Below, in pieces: positions 1 through 8,903 of a stretch of DNA of 64,000 nt. Each line of letters opens with the position of its first letter. The first letter of the stretch is position 1. The notes beneath the pieces are model-generated. The model searched no databases, was not told the origin of the DNA, and worked only from the letters and a program-made list of their open reading frames with translations. The position numbers and the translations under genes are program-made. Source of the DNA: Actimicrobium sp047621345 (GTDB lineage Bacteria; Pseudomonadota; Gammaproteobacteria; Burkholderiales; Burkholderiaceae_D); the NCBI GenBank assembly GCA_047621345.1, contig JBLHLW010000011.1, positions 15,546 through 79,545 of the forward strand, given 5' to 3'.

Positions 1-447
1 CAGACGCTGACCGAAGCGGTGGCCCGCGGCCAGCGCTCGATCGATCACCTTGCGGTACTGTTTCTGGATATCGATCACTTCAAGCAGATCAACGACACTT
101 GGGGGCATGCCGCCGGTGATGCCGTGCTGGTCGAGTTTGGTAACCGGTTGAAAACGGTGGTGCGGGCGACCGATACGGTTGCACGGTTATCCGGTGATGA
201 ATTCATTGTGCTGCTGGAAGGCTTGAAATTGATCGAACAAGCCCATGAGATGGCACGCAAGATTCTCGCAGCACTGATAGCGCCCTTTGCATGGTCGGGG
301 TTGTCGATCACCGTGAGCGCCAGCATCGGGATTGCTTATGGGTATACCAAGAACCTGACACCGACAGATTTGCTCGGGCTGGCCGATAAGGCGCTTTACC
401 GGGCCAAGCAGGCCGGCCGCAATGTCGCGCGCGAGGGTGGCGAGTGA
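1..447 (+). CDS. GGDEF-domain protein (diguanylate cyclase), 3' part only
   Basis: This is the C-terminal end of a diguanylate cyclase, which condenses two GTP into the second messenger cyclic di-GMP. The reading frame is open from base 1, so the start and any sensory domain lie outside the window. About 148 residues are visible and they cover the GGDEF domain. The signature appears as LSGDEF, an SGDEF variant that is common in active enzymes, and the metal-binding aspartate is present in the FLDIDHFKQIND segment. The protein ends shortly after the conserved ADKALYRAKQAGRN helix, as GGDEF proteins usually do. It is convergent with the response regulator that follows. Activity cannot be judged without the N-terminus. 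Confidence 0.9.
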   Translation, partial: QTLTEAVARGQRSIDHLAVLFLDIDHFKQINDTWGHAAGDAVLVEFGNRLKTVVRATDTVARLSGDEFIVLLEGLKLIEQAHEMARKILAALIAPFAWSGLSITVSASIGIAYGYTKNLTPTDLLGLADKALYRAKQAGRNVAREGGE

Positions 448-498
448 ATTTGTCGCGCAGTGCACACTTTTTTCAGTCAGCAAAATAGTGCTGACTGG

Positions 499-1428
499 TT
501 AGGATGCCGGTTGCTGGCGCGCCACCAGCGCCGCCGCCGCCGTGCGGGTTTCAACTCCAAGCTTGACGAAAATATGTTCGAGGTGTTTGTTGACGGTGCG
601 CGGACTCATGCCGAGGATGTCAGCGATGTCGCGGTTGGTCTTGCCCTTGGCCAGCCAAGTCAGCACGTCATGCTCGCGTGGCGTCAACTGGTAGCCGTCC
701 AGTGCCGGGCTGGCTGGTTTGACGGGCGCAGATTCGTCGAGCAGCAGCAGCAAGTCGCCACTGCGCTCGCCGCGCGAAAAACGGATGCACAGCGCAGCTT
801 CCTCACGCTGCACCCGCAGTGGCGCAACAGCAGCCGGATCGGCACTGGCCAGCGGCAATTGCTGGACTATCCAGCTCTGCAGCGAGGGCGGTAGCGTAGT
901 CGTCGTGTCGTCGCCCGGAAAATACCGTTCCAGCCAGGCCAGCGCCTTGCTGGTCTGCCAGATCGGCCGGCCTTGTCGATCCAGCACGATGACGGCATGG
1001 GCACTGGCTTCACTGGCGGTGTTGGCCAGTGAAATCTGGCTGGCGCTGCGTAACTGGGCGACGATGCGGGCGATCACTTCGCGTGGTTGTAGCGGCTTGA
1101 TCACGTAATCATTGCCGCCGACATCGAAGCCGCGCACCACGTGTTCGGTTTCGGTCAGTCCGGTCATGAAGATCACCGGAATATGGCTGGCGCCGGGCAG
1201 GGCACGGATGCGCCGGCAGGTCTCGAAACCATCCATGCCCGGCATCACCGCATCGAGCAGAATCAGGTCCGGCGTGACATAGCCGAGCCGCTCCAGCGCG
1301 CCGCCGCCGTCGGTGGCGACCAGTACCATGTAACCGGCTTCGTCGAGCGCATCCGATAGCACCGCCAGATTTTCGGGCACATCGTCGACGATCAGGATTA
1401 CATGCTGGTCAGGGCGCAGGGGGAGCAT
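499..1428 (-). CDS. Response regulator, REC + LuxR-type HTH
   Basis: This 309-residue DNA-binding response regulator is probably the output partner of the permease-kinase just upstream on the same strand. Residues 10-125 form a receiver domain with acidic pair D15/D16, phospho-acceptor D59 in LILLDAVMPGMDG, and the conserved lysine in VIKPLQPREV. Residues of about 130-235 look like a degenerate PAS-type linker. A LuxR/FixJ helix-turn-helix (LTPREHDVLTWLAKGKTN onward) fills about 246-300. The gene overlaps the 3' end of the kinase gene by 20 bases, so the two are surely co-transcribed and probably translationally coupled. The likely target is the divergent urt-amiE-fmd cluster; that is inferred from position only. 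Confidence 0.93.
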   Translation of the reverse strand: MLPLRPDQHVILIVDDVPENLAVLSDALDEAGYMVLVATDGGGALERLGYVTPDLILLDAVMPGMDGFETCRRIRALPGASHIPVIFMTGLTETEHVVRGFDVGGNDYVIKPLQPREVIARIVAQLRSASQISLANTASEASAHAVIVLDRQGRPIWQTSKALAWLERYFPGDDTTTTLPPSLQSWIVQQLPLASADPAAVAPLRVQREEAALCIRFSRGERSGDLLLLLDESAPVKPASPALDGYQLTPREHDVLTWLAKGKTNRDIADILGMSPRTVNKHLEHIFVKLGVETRTAAAALVARQQPAS

Positions 1429-4400
1429 CGCGGATGGCCTCTTTCAATCGGGTGGCAAAGTCGTTCAGGCGGAAGCGCCTGAGCAGTTCGCGTAACTCGG
1501 TGGTGAAGGCGAGCTGAGACGGCGTGCGCTGTTCCAGTTCGGTGAGTTTGGCGAGTATGCCTTTCACATAGCCGATCGAACCGAGTTCGAGCAGCGCGGT
1601 CAGGTCGTCGACGGATGGCTGCGTGGCCGGACCACTGGTCAACGCAGGGGCGGTGGCCGGCGGTGGTGCGGCGATCCATTCCAGCCTCAGATGAATCTTG
1701 ATTTTGGCGAGCAATTCCAGCAGTGACACGGGCTTGACCACGAAGCCATCGTGGCACGGAAATCCGGCGCGCCCCGCCGCCAGATCGAAGGCATTGGCCG
1801 AGACGATCAGGATCGGCAGCGTGGTCGTGCCGGGCAGGTTCAGGTCGCGGATGGCGCGGCTGACAGCCCAGCCATCCATCACCGGCATCGCGATATCGAG
1901 CAGCACCAGGTCGGGCACCTCGGCACGGATGCTGGCCAGGCAGGCCGCACCGCTGTCGGCTTCGGTGATGTCGAAACCCATCGGCGAGAGCATCTGCGCG
2001 AGCATCGTACGTTGACTGGACTGATCATCGACGATCAGGATACGGCGACGCGGGCCAACGTACCCTGATAGCGGATCCTCCAGCGTGAGCGTCGGACGGG
2101 GCGCATGAATGGTCGGCAAGTAGAGCTTGAGCAAGAAGCAACTGCCGCTGCCGGGCGTGCTGGTGACAGTGAGTTCGCCGCCCATGATGTGGGTCAGCAT
2201 GCTGCTGATCGTCAGGCCAAGACCGGTGCCGGCAGCAGCGCGCAAGTCGGCACTGACGGTGCGCTCGAACGGATGGAAGATGCGTTCGGCTTCCACGGTG
2301 GTCATGCCGATACCGGTGTCTTCGATCGAGAAGTGTGCCATTTCGCGCACGTAGTTCAGGCGCAGCATGACCGCGCCGGTGTCAGTGAACTTGACGGCAT
2401 TGCCGAGTAAATTGATCAGAATCTGACGCACCCGTTTGTGGTCGGCCCGCACGACGGCAGGCATGCCGCTGTGGCAGAGAAACTCAAACGCCAGACCTTT
2501 TTCGGCGGCCAGCGGTGCGAACATCTGGACGATCTGTTCGAGAAAAGCCGGCAGTGCCAGCTCGTCGGATTCGAGCCGCATCTTGCCGGCTTCGATTTTG
2601 GCGATGTCGAGCAAGCCGTCAATGAGGCTGAGCAAATGGTTTCCACTGCGATGGATCACGTTGATCGCGTCCTTGCGGTGCGGTGGCATGGCCGGATCGA
2701 ACTGCAGGATTTGTGCGTAACCGAGAATGCTGTTGAGCGGTGTGCGCAGTTCATGGCTCATGCCGGTGATGAAGCGGGTCTTGGCGAGATTGGCTGATTC
2801 GGCGGCTTCTTTGGCGCGTTGCAGTTCGGCGTCGGTTTTTTCATGCGCGGCGATTTCCTGCAACAGCAATTGGGTCTGACGTTCCGATTCTTCTAGCGCG
2901 ATGCGACGGCTGTCTGCGGTCAGCACCAGCCACCAGACGCCGACGCCGGTCAACAGCAGCAGGCTGCAGAACAGCTTGAGGAAAACGCCGTAGAGCTGAT
3001 CCTTTCCGGCCACCGACGACAGCGTGGTCAGTTCCTGCGCGTACAGCAGCCACAGCAGCAGCGCCAGTCCGCTGCCAAACAAGCCGAGGATGAGCAGATA
3101 GCGACTCAGGCGCGTTTGCAGACGGCTGGCCAGTCTGGTCGGTAACACCGCCATCAATTGGTCGGGCAAGCGGGCCTCGACTTTGCAGCGATCATTGCAG
3201 CGCACGTCGAGCGTGCAGCACAGCGAGCAGATGGCGCCCTGATAGGCCGGGCAGTGCGCCATGTCTTCGGTTTCGAAGGTGTTTTCGCAGACCACACAGC
3301 GGCGCGTGACTAGCCCGTCACGCGGCAGCGTATCAACGCGTGCCAGGTAGTAGCGTCCGCGGGTGGCAATCGCGATCAGTGGCGCCAGTAGCAGCGCGCT
3401 GCCCAGTGCGATGAACGGTGCTAGCGCCTGCGCCAGCGCGCCGAAAAATCCCGCCAGCGCCAGCGCCGACAGCAGTGTCGCTCCCAGCATCGCCCCCACG
3501 CCGACGGGATTGATGTCGTAGAGGTGAGCGCGTTTGAATTCGATATGTGGTGGACTGAGACCGAGGGGTTTGTTGATCACCAGGTCGGCCACCACTGCAC
3601 CGATCCACGAGATCGGCACCAGCGAGTACATTCCCAGCACGTGCTCAAGCGCCTTGAATACGCCTAACTCCATCAGCAAAATTGCGATGAGCACATTGAA
3701 CACCAGCCAGACCACCCGTCCCGGATGGCTGTGTGTCAGTCGCGCAAAAAAATTCGACCAGGCCAGTGAACCGGCATAAGCGTTCGTCACGTTGATCTTG
3801 ACTTGCGAGACGACGACGAACAGCGTCACTGCCGCCAGCACCCAGGCCGGATTGGAGAACACGTAGCCGAATGCCACCAGATACATCTGCGTGGGTTCGA
3901 TGGCCAGATCCATCGGCACCAGATGCTGGATCGCGAGATAGGCCAGCAGTGCGCCACCGAGCATTTTGGCCGCACCAAGTACGATCCAGCCGGGTCCGGC
4001 CAGCAGCAGGGCCGACCACCAGCGCACGCGGTTGGCGGGGGTTTTTTCAGGCAGGAAGCGCAGAAAATCGACCTGCTCGCCGATCTGCGCAATTAAGGCA
4101 AAAGCAACGGCCGTGGCGGCGCCGAACAGCAGCACATTGAACGAGCCGCCGTCTTCGGCCCGGCCGGAGAAGCTGATCAGGTCGGTCACGACGGTGGGTT
4201 CCTTGTAGAGCACGCACACATAGGGCAGCACCAGTAGCACGATCCAGATCGGCTGGGTCCATAGTTGCAACCGGCTAATCCAGGTGATGCCCCATGCCAC
4301 CATCGGAATGATGACAAGCGAGCAGGCGATGTAACCGAGCGCCAGTGGCAAGCCGAAATAGAGCTGTACGGCCTGCGCCATGATCGACGCTTCGAGCGCG

Positions 4401-4831
4401 AAAAAGATGAAGGTGAAGGAGGCGTAGATCAGCGACGTGATGGTCGAGCCGATGTAGCCGAAGCCGGCGCCGCGCGTGAGCAAGTCCATGTCGACGCCGT
4501 ATTTGGCCGCGTAATAACTGATCGGCAGTCCGGTCAGAAAGATCAGTGCCGATACGCACACGATGGCCCAGAACGCATTCGAGAACCCATAGCTCAGCGT
4601 GATCGCACCGCCGATGGCCTCCAGCGCCAGGAACGACACGGCACCCATCGCGGTATTGGCCAGACTGAATTCGGACCATTTGCGAAACGCGCGCGGCGTG
4701 AAGCGTAACGCGTAGTCTTCCAGCGTTTCGTTGGCGACGAGGGTGTTGTAGTCGCGGCGAATCTTGATGATGCGTTGGGGGGCTGCCGTTGGCACGGGAT
4801 TCTCGGGGGGCAAAGGCAATGACGGTAGCAA
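1409..4831 (-). CDS. NCS1 permease-fused hybrid histidine kinase with Cys-rich domain
   Basis: This 1140-residue protein joins a transporter and a two-component sensor. Residues of about 20-490 form a purine/cytosine permease-like (NCS1) module with about 12 membrane segments. Residues 512-549 are a Cys-rich knuckle (C512, C515, C527, C535, C538, C539, C545, C549), probably metal-binding. Two more membrane segments follow at about 575-640 and then a short coiled coil. The kinase core has H-box SHELRTPL (H693), N-box near N811, and G boxes DTGIGM and GTGLGL. A receiver domain spans 930-1050 (D935/D936, D979, K1033). The last 80 residues are helical with no obvious HPt histidine. The gene is divergent from urtA, so amides, urea or a related nitrogen compound are plausible ligands. 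Whether the permease part still transports is unknown. Confidence 0.93.
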   Translation of the reverse strand: MLPSLPLPPENPVPTAAPQRIIKIRRDYNTLVANETLEDYALRFTPRAFRKWSEFSLANTAMGAVSFLALEAIGGAITLSYGFSNAFWAIVCVSALIFLTGLPISYYAAKYGVDMDLLTRGAGFGYIGSTITSLIYASFTFIFFALEASIMAQAVQLYFGLPLALGYIACSLVIIPMVAWGITWISRLQLWTQPIWIVLLVLPYVCVLYKEPTVVTDLISFSGRAEDGGSFNVLLFGAATAVAFALIAQIGEQVDFLRFLPEKTPANRVRWWSALLLAGPGWIVLGAAKMLGGALLAYLAIQHLVPMDLAIEPTQMYLVAFGYVFSNPAWVLAAVTLFVVVSQVKINVTNAYAGSLAWSNFFARLTHSHPGRVVWLVFNVLIAILLMELGVFKALEHVLGMYSLVPISWIGAVVADLVINKPLGLSPPHIEFKRAHLYDINPVGVGAMLGATLLSALALAGFFGALAQALAPFIALGSALLLAPLIAIATRGRYYLARVDTLPRDGLVTRRCVVCENTFETEDMAHCPAYQGAICSLCCTLDVRCNDRCKVEARLPDQLMAVLPTRLASRLQTRLSRYLLILGLFGSGLALLLWLLYAQELTTLSSVAGKDQLYGVFLKLFCSLLLLTGVGVWWLVLTADSRRIALEESERQTQLLLQEIAAHEKTDAELQRAKEAAESANLAKTRFITGMSHELRTPLNSILGYAQILQFDPAMPPHRKDAINVIHRSGNHLLSLIDGLLDIAKIEAGKMRLESDELALPAFLEQIVQMFAPLAAEKGLAFEFLCHSGMPAVVRADHKRVRQILINLLGNAVKFTDTGAVMLRLNYVREMAHFSIEDTGIGMTTVEAERIFHPFERTVSADLRAAAGTGLGLTISSMLTHIMGGELTVTSTPGSGSCFLLKLYLPTIHAPRPTLTLEDPLSGYVGPRRRILIVDDQSSQRTMLAQMLSPMGFDITEADSGAACLASIRAEVPDLVLLDIAMPVMDGWAVSRAIRDLNLPGTTTLPILIVSANAFDLAAGRAGFPCHDGFVVKPVSLLELLAKIKIHLRLEWIAAPPPATAPALTSGPATQPSVDDLTALLELGSIGYVKGILAKLTELEQRTPSQLAFTTELRELLRRFRLNDFATRLKEAIRDAPPAP

Positions 4832-5150
4832 GTTTTAAACCATGCGAGGCCACCTTGCTGCGCATGTTTTCGTGCGCGATTCGGATGGTGGCGCACTGAG
4901 ATGGGTGCGTTCTGCAATGGCGTGGTGCGGGTCGCTTGCGTGTGGTCAGCGCAGGGTCGGCTCATGCGCAGTCGGTCGCACACGGCGCTTACGTCAAACG
5001 ACGTATTGCTGCACTGCGGCGCAGCTCCTAATCTACGGCTCAAGGCAAATAGCTTTCCAGAACGGCAATACCAGAACGTGGTGCTGCTGCTCGAAAAATC
5101 CCGTTTGTCAGCGAATTTTCCGTTACATCACCATCTGAAAGGAGCACTGC
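4832..5150. promoter_or_regulatory. Divergent intergenic region between sensor kinase and urtA
   Basis: This 319-base gap separates the divergent kinase and urtA starts and must hold both promoters. A good ribosome-binding site (GAAAGGAGCA) lies just before the urtA ATG. I could not pick a convincing sigma-70 or sigma-54 (GG-N10-GC) promoter by eye. It is the first place to look for binding of the neighbouring LuxR-type regulator. Confidence 0.5.
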
Positions 5151-6404
5151 ATGTCAACTCGTTCCCCTGCCGACATCAAGTCCGCCCAGCGCCGCAAGGT
5201 TCTCATGGGTCTTGCCGTTGCCTCCACGCTGGCATTCCCGGTGATGGGTTTTGCCCAGTCCCCGGCGACGGCAAAAATCAACACCACCAAGCTTGCTGTT
5301 ACCGATACCGAAGTCACTGTGGGTCAGTTGCACTCGGCAACCGGCACGATGGCCATCAGCGAAACCGGTTCGATCCAGGCCGAGCGCCTGGCGATCGACC
5401 AGATCAATGCGATGGGCGGCATCCTCGGTCGCAAGATCAAGATCATTCAGGAAGACGGCGCCAGCGACTGGCCGACCTTCGCTGAAAAAGCCAAAAAACT
5501 GCTGGTCAGCGACCGCGTCGCTACTGTCTTCGGTTGCTGGACATCAGCCTCCCGCAAAGCAGTCTTGCCGGTCTTCGAAAAAGAAAACGGCCTGCTGTAC
5601 TACCCGACTTTCTATGAAGGTCTGGAGCAATCCAAGAACGTGTTCTACACCGGCCAGGAAGCGACTCAGCAAGTGCTGGCAGGTCTCGACTGGATCGCCA
5701 AGGAAAAGAAAGCCAAGACCTTTTTCCTGGTCGGCTCCGACTACATCTGGCCACGCACGTCCAATAAAATTGCACGCAAACATATCGAGAATGTGCTTAA
5801 GGGCTCGGTCGTCGGCGAAGAGTACTACCCGCTGGGCAACACCCAGTTCGGTTCGCTGATCAACAAGATCAAGCTGAAAAAACCGGACGTGATTTTCGCG
5901 GACGTCGTCGGTGGTAGCAACGTCGCGTTCTACAAGCAATTGAAAGCCGCCGGCGTCACCGCCAAGACGCAAACTCTGCTGACCATCTCGGTCACGGAAG
6001 ATGAAATGCTCGGTATCGGTGGTGAAAACGTCGAAGGCTTCTACGCCTCGATGAAGTACTTCCAGAGCCTCGAGAACCCGAACAACAAGAAATTTGTTGC
6101 GGACTTCAAGGCCAAGTACGGTGCCAATGCCGTGATGGGTGACGTGACGCAGGCGGCCTATCTCGGACCATGGTTGTGGAAAGCGGCCGTCGAGAAAGCG
6201 GGCAGCTTCGATGTCGACAAGGTCATCGCCGCCTCCGCCGGACTGGAGCTGAAGAATGCGCCAGAAGGTTACGTCAAAGTGCATGAAAACCATCACCTGT
6301 GGAGCAAGACCCGTATCGGCCAGGCACAGAAAGACGGCCAGTTCAAGGTGGTCTACGAGTCGGAGTTGATCGAGCCGAACCCGTTCCCTAAGGGCTATCA
6401 GTAA
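5151..6404 (+). CDS. urtA: Urea/short-chain amide ABC transporter substrate-binding protein
   Basis: This 417-residue periplasmic binding protein would deliver urea or short amides to the UrtBC permease. The N-terminus has a twin-arginine-like leader (RRKVLMG at 14-20, hydrophobic core, cleavage probably after FAQ near 36). The mature part matches the UrtA/FmdD/AmiC type-I binding fold, including segments such as VFGCWTSASRK and YEGLEQSKNVFYTGQ that are characteristic of urea-binding UrtA. Family lengths of about 400-430 fit. The start is supported by an AAAGGAG ribosome-binding site. It is the first gene of urtABCDE but is separated from urtB by a 400-base repeat array, which may favour its excess expression. 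The neighbouring amidases suggest amides are real substrates (compare FmdD of Methylophilus). Confidence 0.95.
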   Translation: MSTRSPADIKSAQRRKVLMGLAVASTLAFPVMGFAQSPATAKINTTKLAVTDTEVTVGQLHSATGTMAISETGSIQAERLAIDQINAMGGILGRKIKIIQEDGASDWPTFAEKAKKLLVSDRVATVFGCWTSASRKAVLPVFEKENGLLYYPTFYEGLEQSKNVFYTGQEATQQVLAGLDWIAKEKKAKTFFLVGSDYIWPRTSNKIARKHIENVLKGSVVGEEYYPLGNTQFGSLINKIKLKKPDVIFADVVGGSNVAFYKQLKAAGVTAKTQTLLTISVTEDEMLGIGGENVEGFYASMKYFQSLENPNNKKFVADFKAKYGANAVMGDVTQAAYLGPWLWKAAVEKAGSFDVDKVIAASAGLELKNAPEGYVKVHENHHLWSKTRIGQAQKDGQFKVVYESELIEPNPFPKGYQ

Positions 6405-6410
6405 TACACC

Positions 6411-6762
6411 CGGAGGGTGGGCACGGGTTCATCGTGCCCACGTGAATGCACCATCGCACGTCGGAATTGACCGGCACCATCGATGCGCGCGCGTGGGCAC
6501 AAAATACCGTGCCCACCCTACGGAGACCGTACATCGTAGGGTGGGCACAGGGTTACCGTGCCCACGCGAATGCACCACCGCACGTCGGAATTGACCGGCA
6601 CCATCGGTGCGCGCGCGTGGGCACGAAATGCCGTGCCCACCCTACGGAGACCGCACATCGTAGGGTGGGTACAGGGTTACCGTGCCCACGCGAATGCACC
6701 ACCGCACGTCGAAATTGACCGGCGCCATTGGTGCGCGCGCGTGGGCCCACTCTACGACGGCC
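6411..6762. repeat. Family A tandem array, three 124-bp units
   Basis: Three direct units start at 6411, 6535 and 6659, so the period is exactly 124 bases; the third is shortened. Each unit begins with a form of GTAGGGTGGGCAC and ends with GTGCCCACCCTAC, with inner CGTGCCCACGCG / CGCGCGTGGGCAC elements, so it can fold into paired hairpins. The array fills almost the whole urtA-urtB gap (403 bases). The frames open through it shift by one every unit and are not genes. Related copies lie near 11.9, 13.6, 25.6 and 48.4 kb. Confidence 0.9.
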
Positions 6763-6807
6763 ATACCGCATCACCTAATTTCAACCGCAGCATCAAAGGG
6801 AGTCACC

Positions 6808-7725
6808 ATGGAGTGGTTATCTGAATTCGGCGCCATCTTCGCGATGCAGGGTTTTAATGGCCTGTCGGTCTTCTGCGTATTGCTGCTCATGGCGCTCGGA
6901 CTGGCCATCATCTTCGGACAGATGGGCGTGATCAATATGGCGCATGGCGAGTTCCTCACCATCGGCGCCTACATGACGTATTTTTTGTCGACACTGACGA
7001 CCAAATACGCACCGTCTTTCCAGCCCTACTATTTTTTCCTGGCAGTTGTGCTGTCATTCATGGCGGCGTACGGCGTCGGTTATCTGACCGAGCGACTGAT
7101 GATTTGCCGTCTGTACAAGCGCCCGCTTGATACCTTGCTGGCCACCTGGGGTCTGAGTTTGCTGATGCAGCAAAGCTTTCGCTCGATCTTTGGTGCAAAA
7201 GAAGTGAGTGCTACTTTGCCAAACTGGTTGATGGGGTCGTTCAAGCCGACCGAGAACATCGATATCCCGATTAACGGCGTATTCATCATGTGCCTGACGG
7301 TCATCATGACCGGTGGCATTTTCTTATTGCTGTTTCGTTCGCGCTGGGGCTTGCAGGTCCGTGCCACGACGCAAAATCGACTGATGAGCGGCGCCGTAGG
7401 CATCAATACCCGCAAGGTCGACCGCACTACCTTCGCCCTCGGTTGTGGTGTCGCCGGTGTGGCAGGGTCCGCCTTTACGACAATCGCGTCGACCGGTCCT
7501 ACCAGCGGTTCGCTCTACATCGTTGACACCTTTCTGGTGGTGGTGTTTGGCGGAGCGCAAAGTCTGATCGGCACGATTGCTTCAGCTTTCTCGATCGCGC
7601 AGACCCAGTCGACCGCGGAGTTTTTCCTGTCTGGATCGATGGCCAAGGTGCTCACGCTATCGGCGGTGATCGTGATCCTGATGCTGCGTCCGCAAGGCCT
7701 GTTCTCTTCTAAAGTCCGTAAGTAG
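6808..7725 (+). CDS. urtB: Urea/amide ABC transporter permease UrtB
   Basis: This is a 305-residue inner-membrane permease of the branched-chain amino acid (LivH) type, forming one half of the urea/amide channel with UrtC. It contains the family segment GLAIIFGQMGVINMAHGEF near the N-terminus, and the loop EAA-like region lies around GAVGINTRKVD. The chosen ATG has an AAGGGAG ribosome-binding site. The frame is also open 126 bases upstream, but that part reads through the repeat array and has no family similarity. The gene is 23 bases from urtC. The long repeat-filled gap before it is unusual for an urt operon. Confidence 0.95.
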   Translation: MEWLSEFGAIFAMQGFNGLSVFCVLLLMALGLAIIFGQMGVINMAHGEFLTIGAYMTYFLSTLTTKYAPSFQPYYFFLAVVLSFMAAYGVGYLTERLMICRLYKRPLDTLLATWGLSLLMQQSFRSIFGAKEVSATLPNWLMGSFKPTENIDIPINGVFIMCLTVIMTGGIFLLLFRSRWGLQVRATTQNRLMSGAVGINTRKVDRTTFALGCGVAGVAGSAFTTIASTGPTSGSLYIVDTFLVVVFGGAQSLIGTIASAFSIAQTQSTAEFFLSGSMAKVLTLSAVIVILMLRPQGLFSSKVRK

Positions 7726-7748
7726 TTTATTCATATCAAGGACCGACC

Positions 7749-8903
7749 ATGAACACACTGTACGAAAAATTACTGGGGGGGCGGCAGGGCGCCATCGGCC
7801 TGCTGGTGCTGGGCGCGCTGCTAATCGTGGTGTTCCCGCTGCTGCTTGATAGCTTCCGCCTTGGACTGGTCGGCAAGTACTTGTCGTACGCCTTTGTCGC
7901 TGTTGGCCTGGTGCTGTGCTGGGGGTATGGCGGCATCCTGAGTCTGGGTCAGGGTGTGTTCTTTGGCGTCGGCGGCTATTGCATGGCGATGTTTCTCAAG
8001 CTCGAATCGTCTGATCCGATCAGCACCAAAATTCAGTCGACCCCCGGTATCCCGGACTTCATGGACTGGAACCAGATCACCGAATTGCCGGCAATGTGGC
8101 AACCGTTTCACAGCCTCCCTCTGACGCTCCTGCTGGTCATTGCCGTGCCAACACTGATCGCCTTCATCCTTGGCGTGGCGATGTTCAAGCGCCGTGTCGG
8201 TGACGTCTATTTTTCGATCGTCACACAAGCTGTAGCGGCCATCCTCGCGATCCTGATCGTCGGCCAGCAAGGACTGACCGGTGGCGTCAATGGCATCACC
8301 GACCTACGCACCATGCTGGGCTGGGATATCCGTAGTGATTCGGCCAAGCTGATTTTGTACTTCGTCACGGTAGGGCTGCTGTTTGGCTGCGTGCTGTTCG
8401 GTCGTTATATTTTGACTTCCAAACTAGGCCGGTTGCTAATGGCGATGCGTGACAAGGAAGAACGGGTGCGTTTCTCTGGATATGACGTGGCCAGTTTCAA
8501 GATTTTCGTGTTCTGTGTGGCCGCCGCTTTCTCTGCCATTGGCGGCGCGATGTTCACGTTGCAGGTGGGTTTCATGTCGCCCTCGTTTGTCGGTATCGTG
8601 CCATCGATCGAGATGGTGATTTACGCTGCCGTCGGTGGTCGCATGTCGCTGCTCGGCGCGATTTACGGCACGTTGCTGGTGAACTTCGGCAAGACGTATT
8701 TTTCCGAGACGCTGCCTGAACTGTGGTTGTTCCTGATGGGTGGCTTGTTCATCACCGTCGTGATGTATTTCCCGAACGGGATCGCCGGATTGTACGAGTC
8801 GCATGGCCGTCCATGGCTGGAGAAATTGCTGCCGAAAGCGTTGGTCAAGGCAGATCCGAAAGCCAGTACTCAACCTGCCGCTGAACTGGAGACCGTCCAA
8901 TGA
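7749..8903 (+). CDS. urtC: Urea/amide ABC transporter permease UrtC
   Basis: This 384-residue LivM-type permease is the second membrane subunit. It has about ten hydrophobic segments, the conserved GGILSLGQGVFFGVGGY region near residue 60, and the cytoplasmic coupling segment MAMRDKEERVRFSGYDV. The urea-type insertion after the second helix (SDPISTKIQSTPGIPDFMDW) fits UrtC rather than LivM. Its stop overlaps the urtD start by four bases (ATGA). A short charged tail after the last helix is usual. No defects are visible. Confidence 0.95.
   Translation: MNTLYEKLLGGRQGAIGLLVLGALLIVVFPLLLDSFRLGLVGKYLSYAFVAVGLVLCWGYGGILSLGQGVFFGVGGYCMAMFLKLESSDPISTKIQSTPGIPDFMDWNQITELPAMWQPFHSLPLTLLLVIAVPTLIAFILGVAMFKRRVGDVYFSIVTQAVAAILAILIVGQQGLTGGVNGITDLRTMLGWDIRSDSAKLILYFVTVGLLFGCVLFGRYILTSKLGRLLMAMRDKEERVRFSGYDVASFKIFVFCVAAAFSAIGGAMFTLQVGFMSPSFVGIVPSIEMVIYAAVGGRMSLLGAIYGTLLVNFGKTYFSETLPELWLFLMGGLFITVVMYFPNGIAGLYESHGRPWLEKLLPKALVKADPKASTQPAAELETVQ

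Noticed and set aside
6411..6762. CRISPR array
   Set aside because: The whole 124-base unit repeats; there are no short repeats with variable spacers and no cas genes.
6682..6807. Upstream extension of urtB
   Set aside because: The extra 42 residues come from the repeat array; the ATG at 6808 has a good ribosome-binding site and the family start.
6446..6824. Open frames on both strands through the 6.4-kb repeat array
   Set aside because: They encode only the repeat unit, shift frame each 124 bases, and lack ribosome-binding sites.
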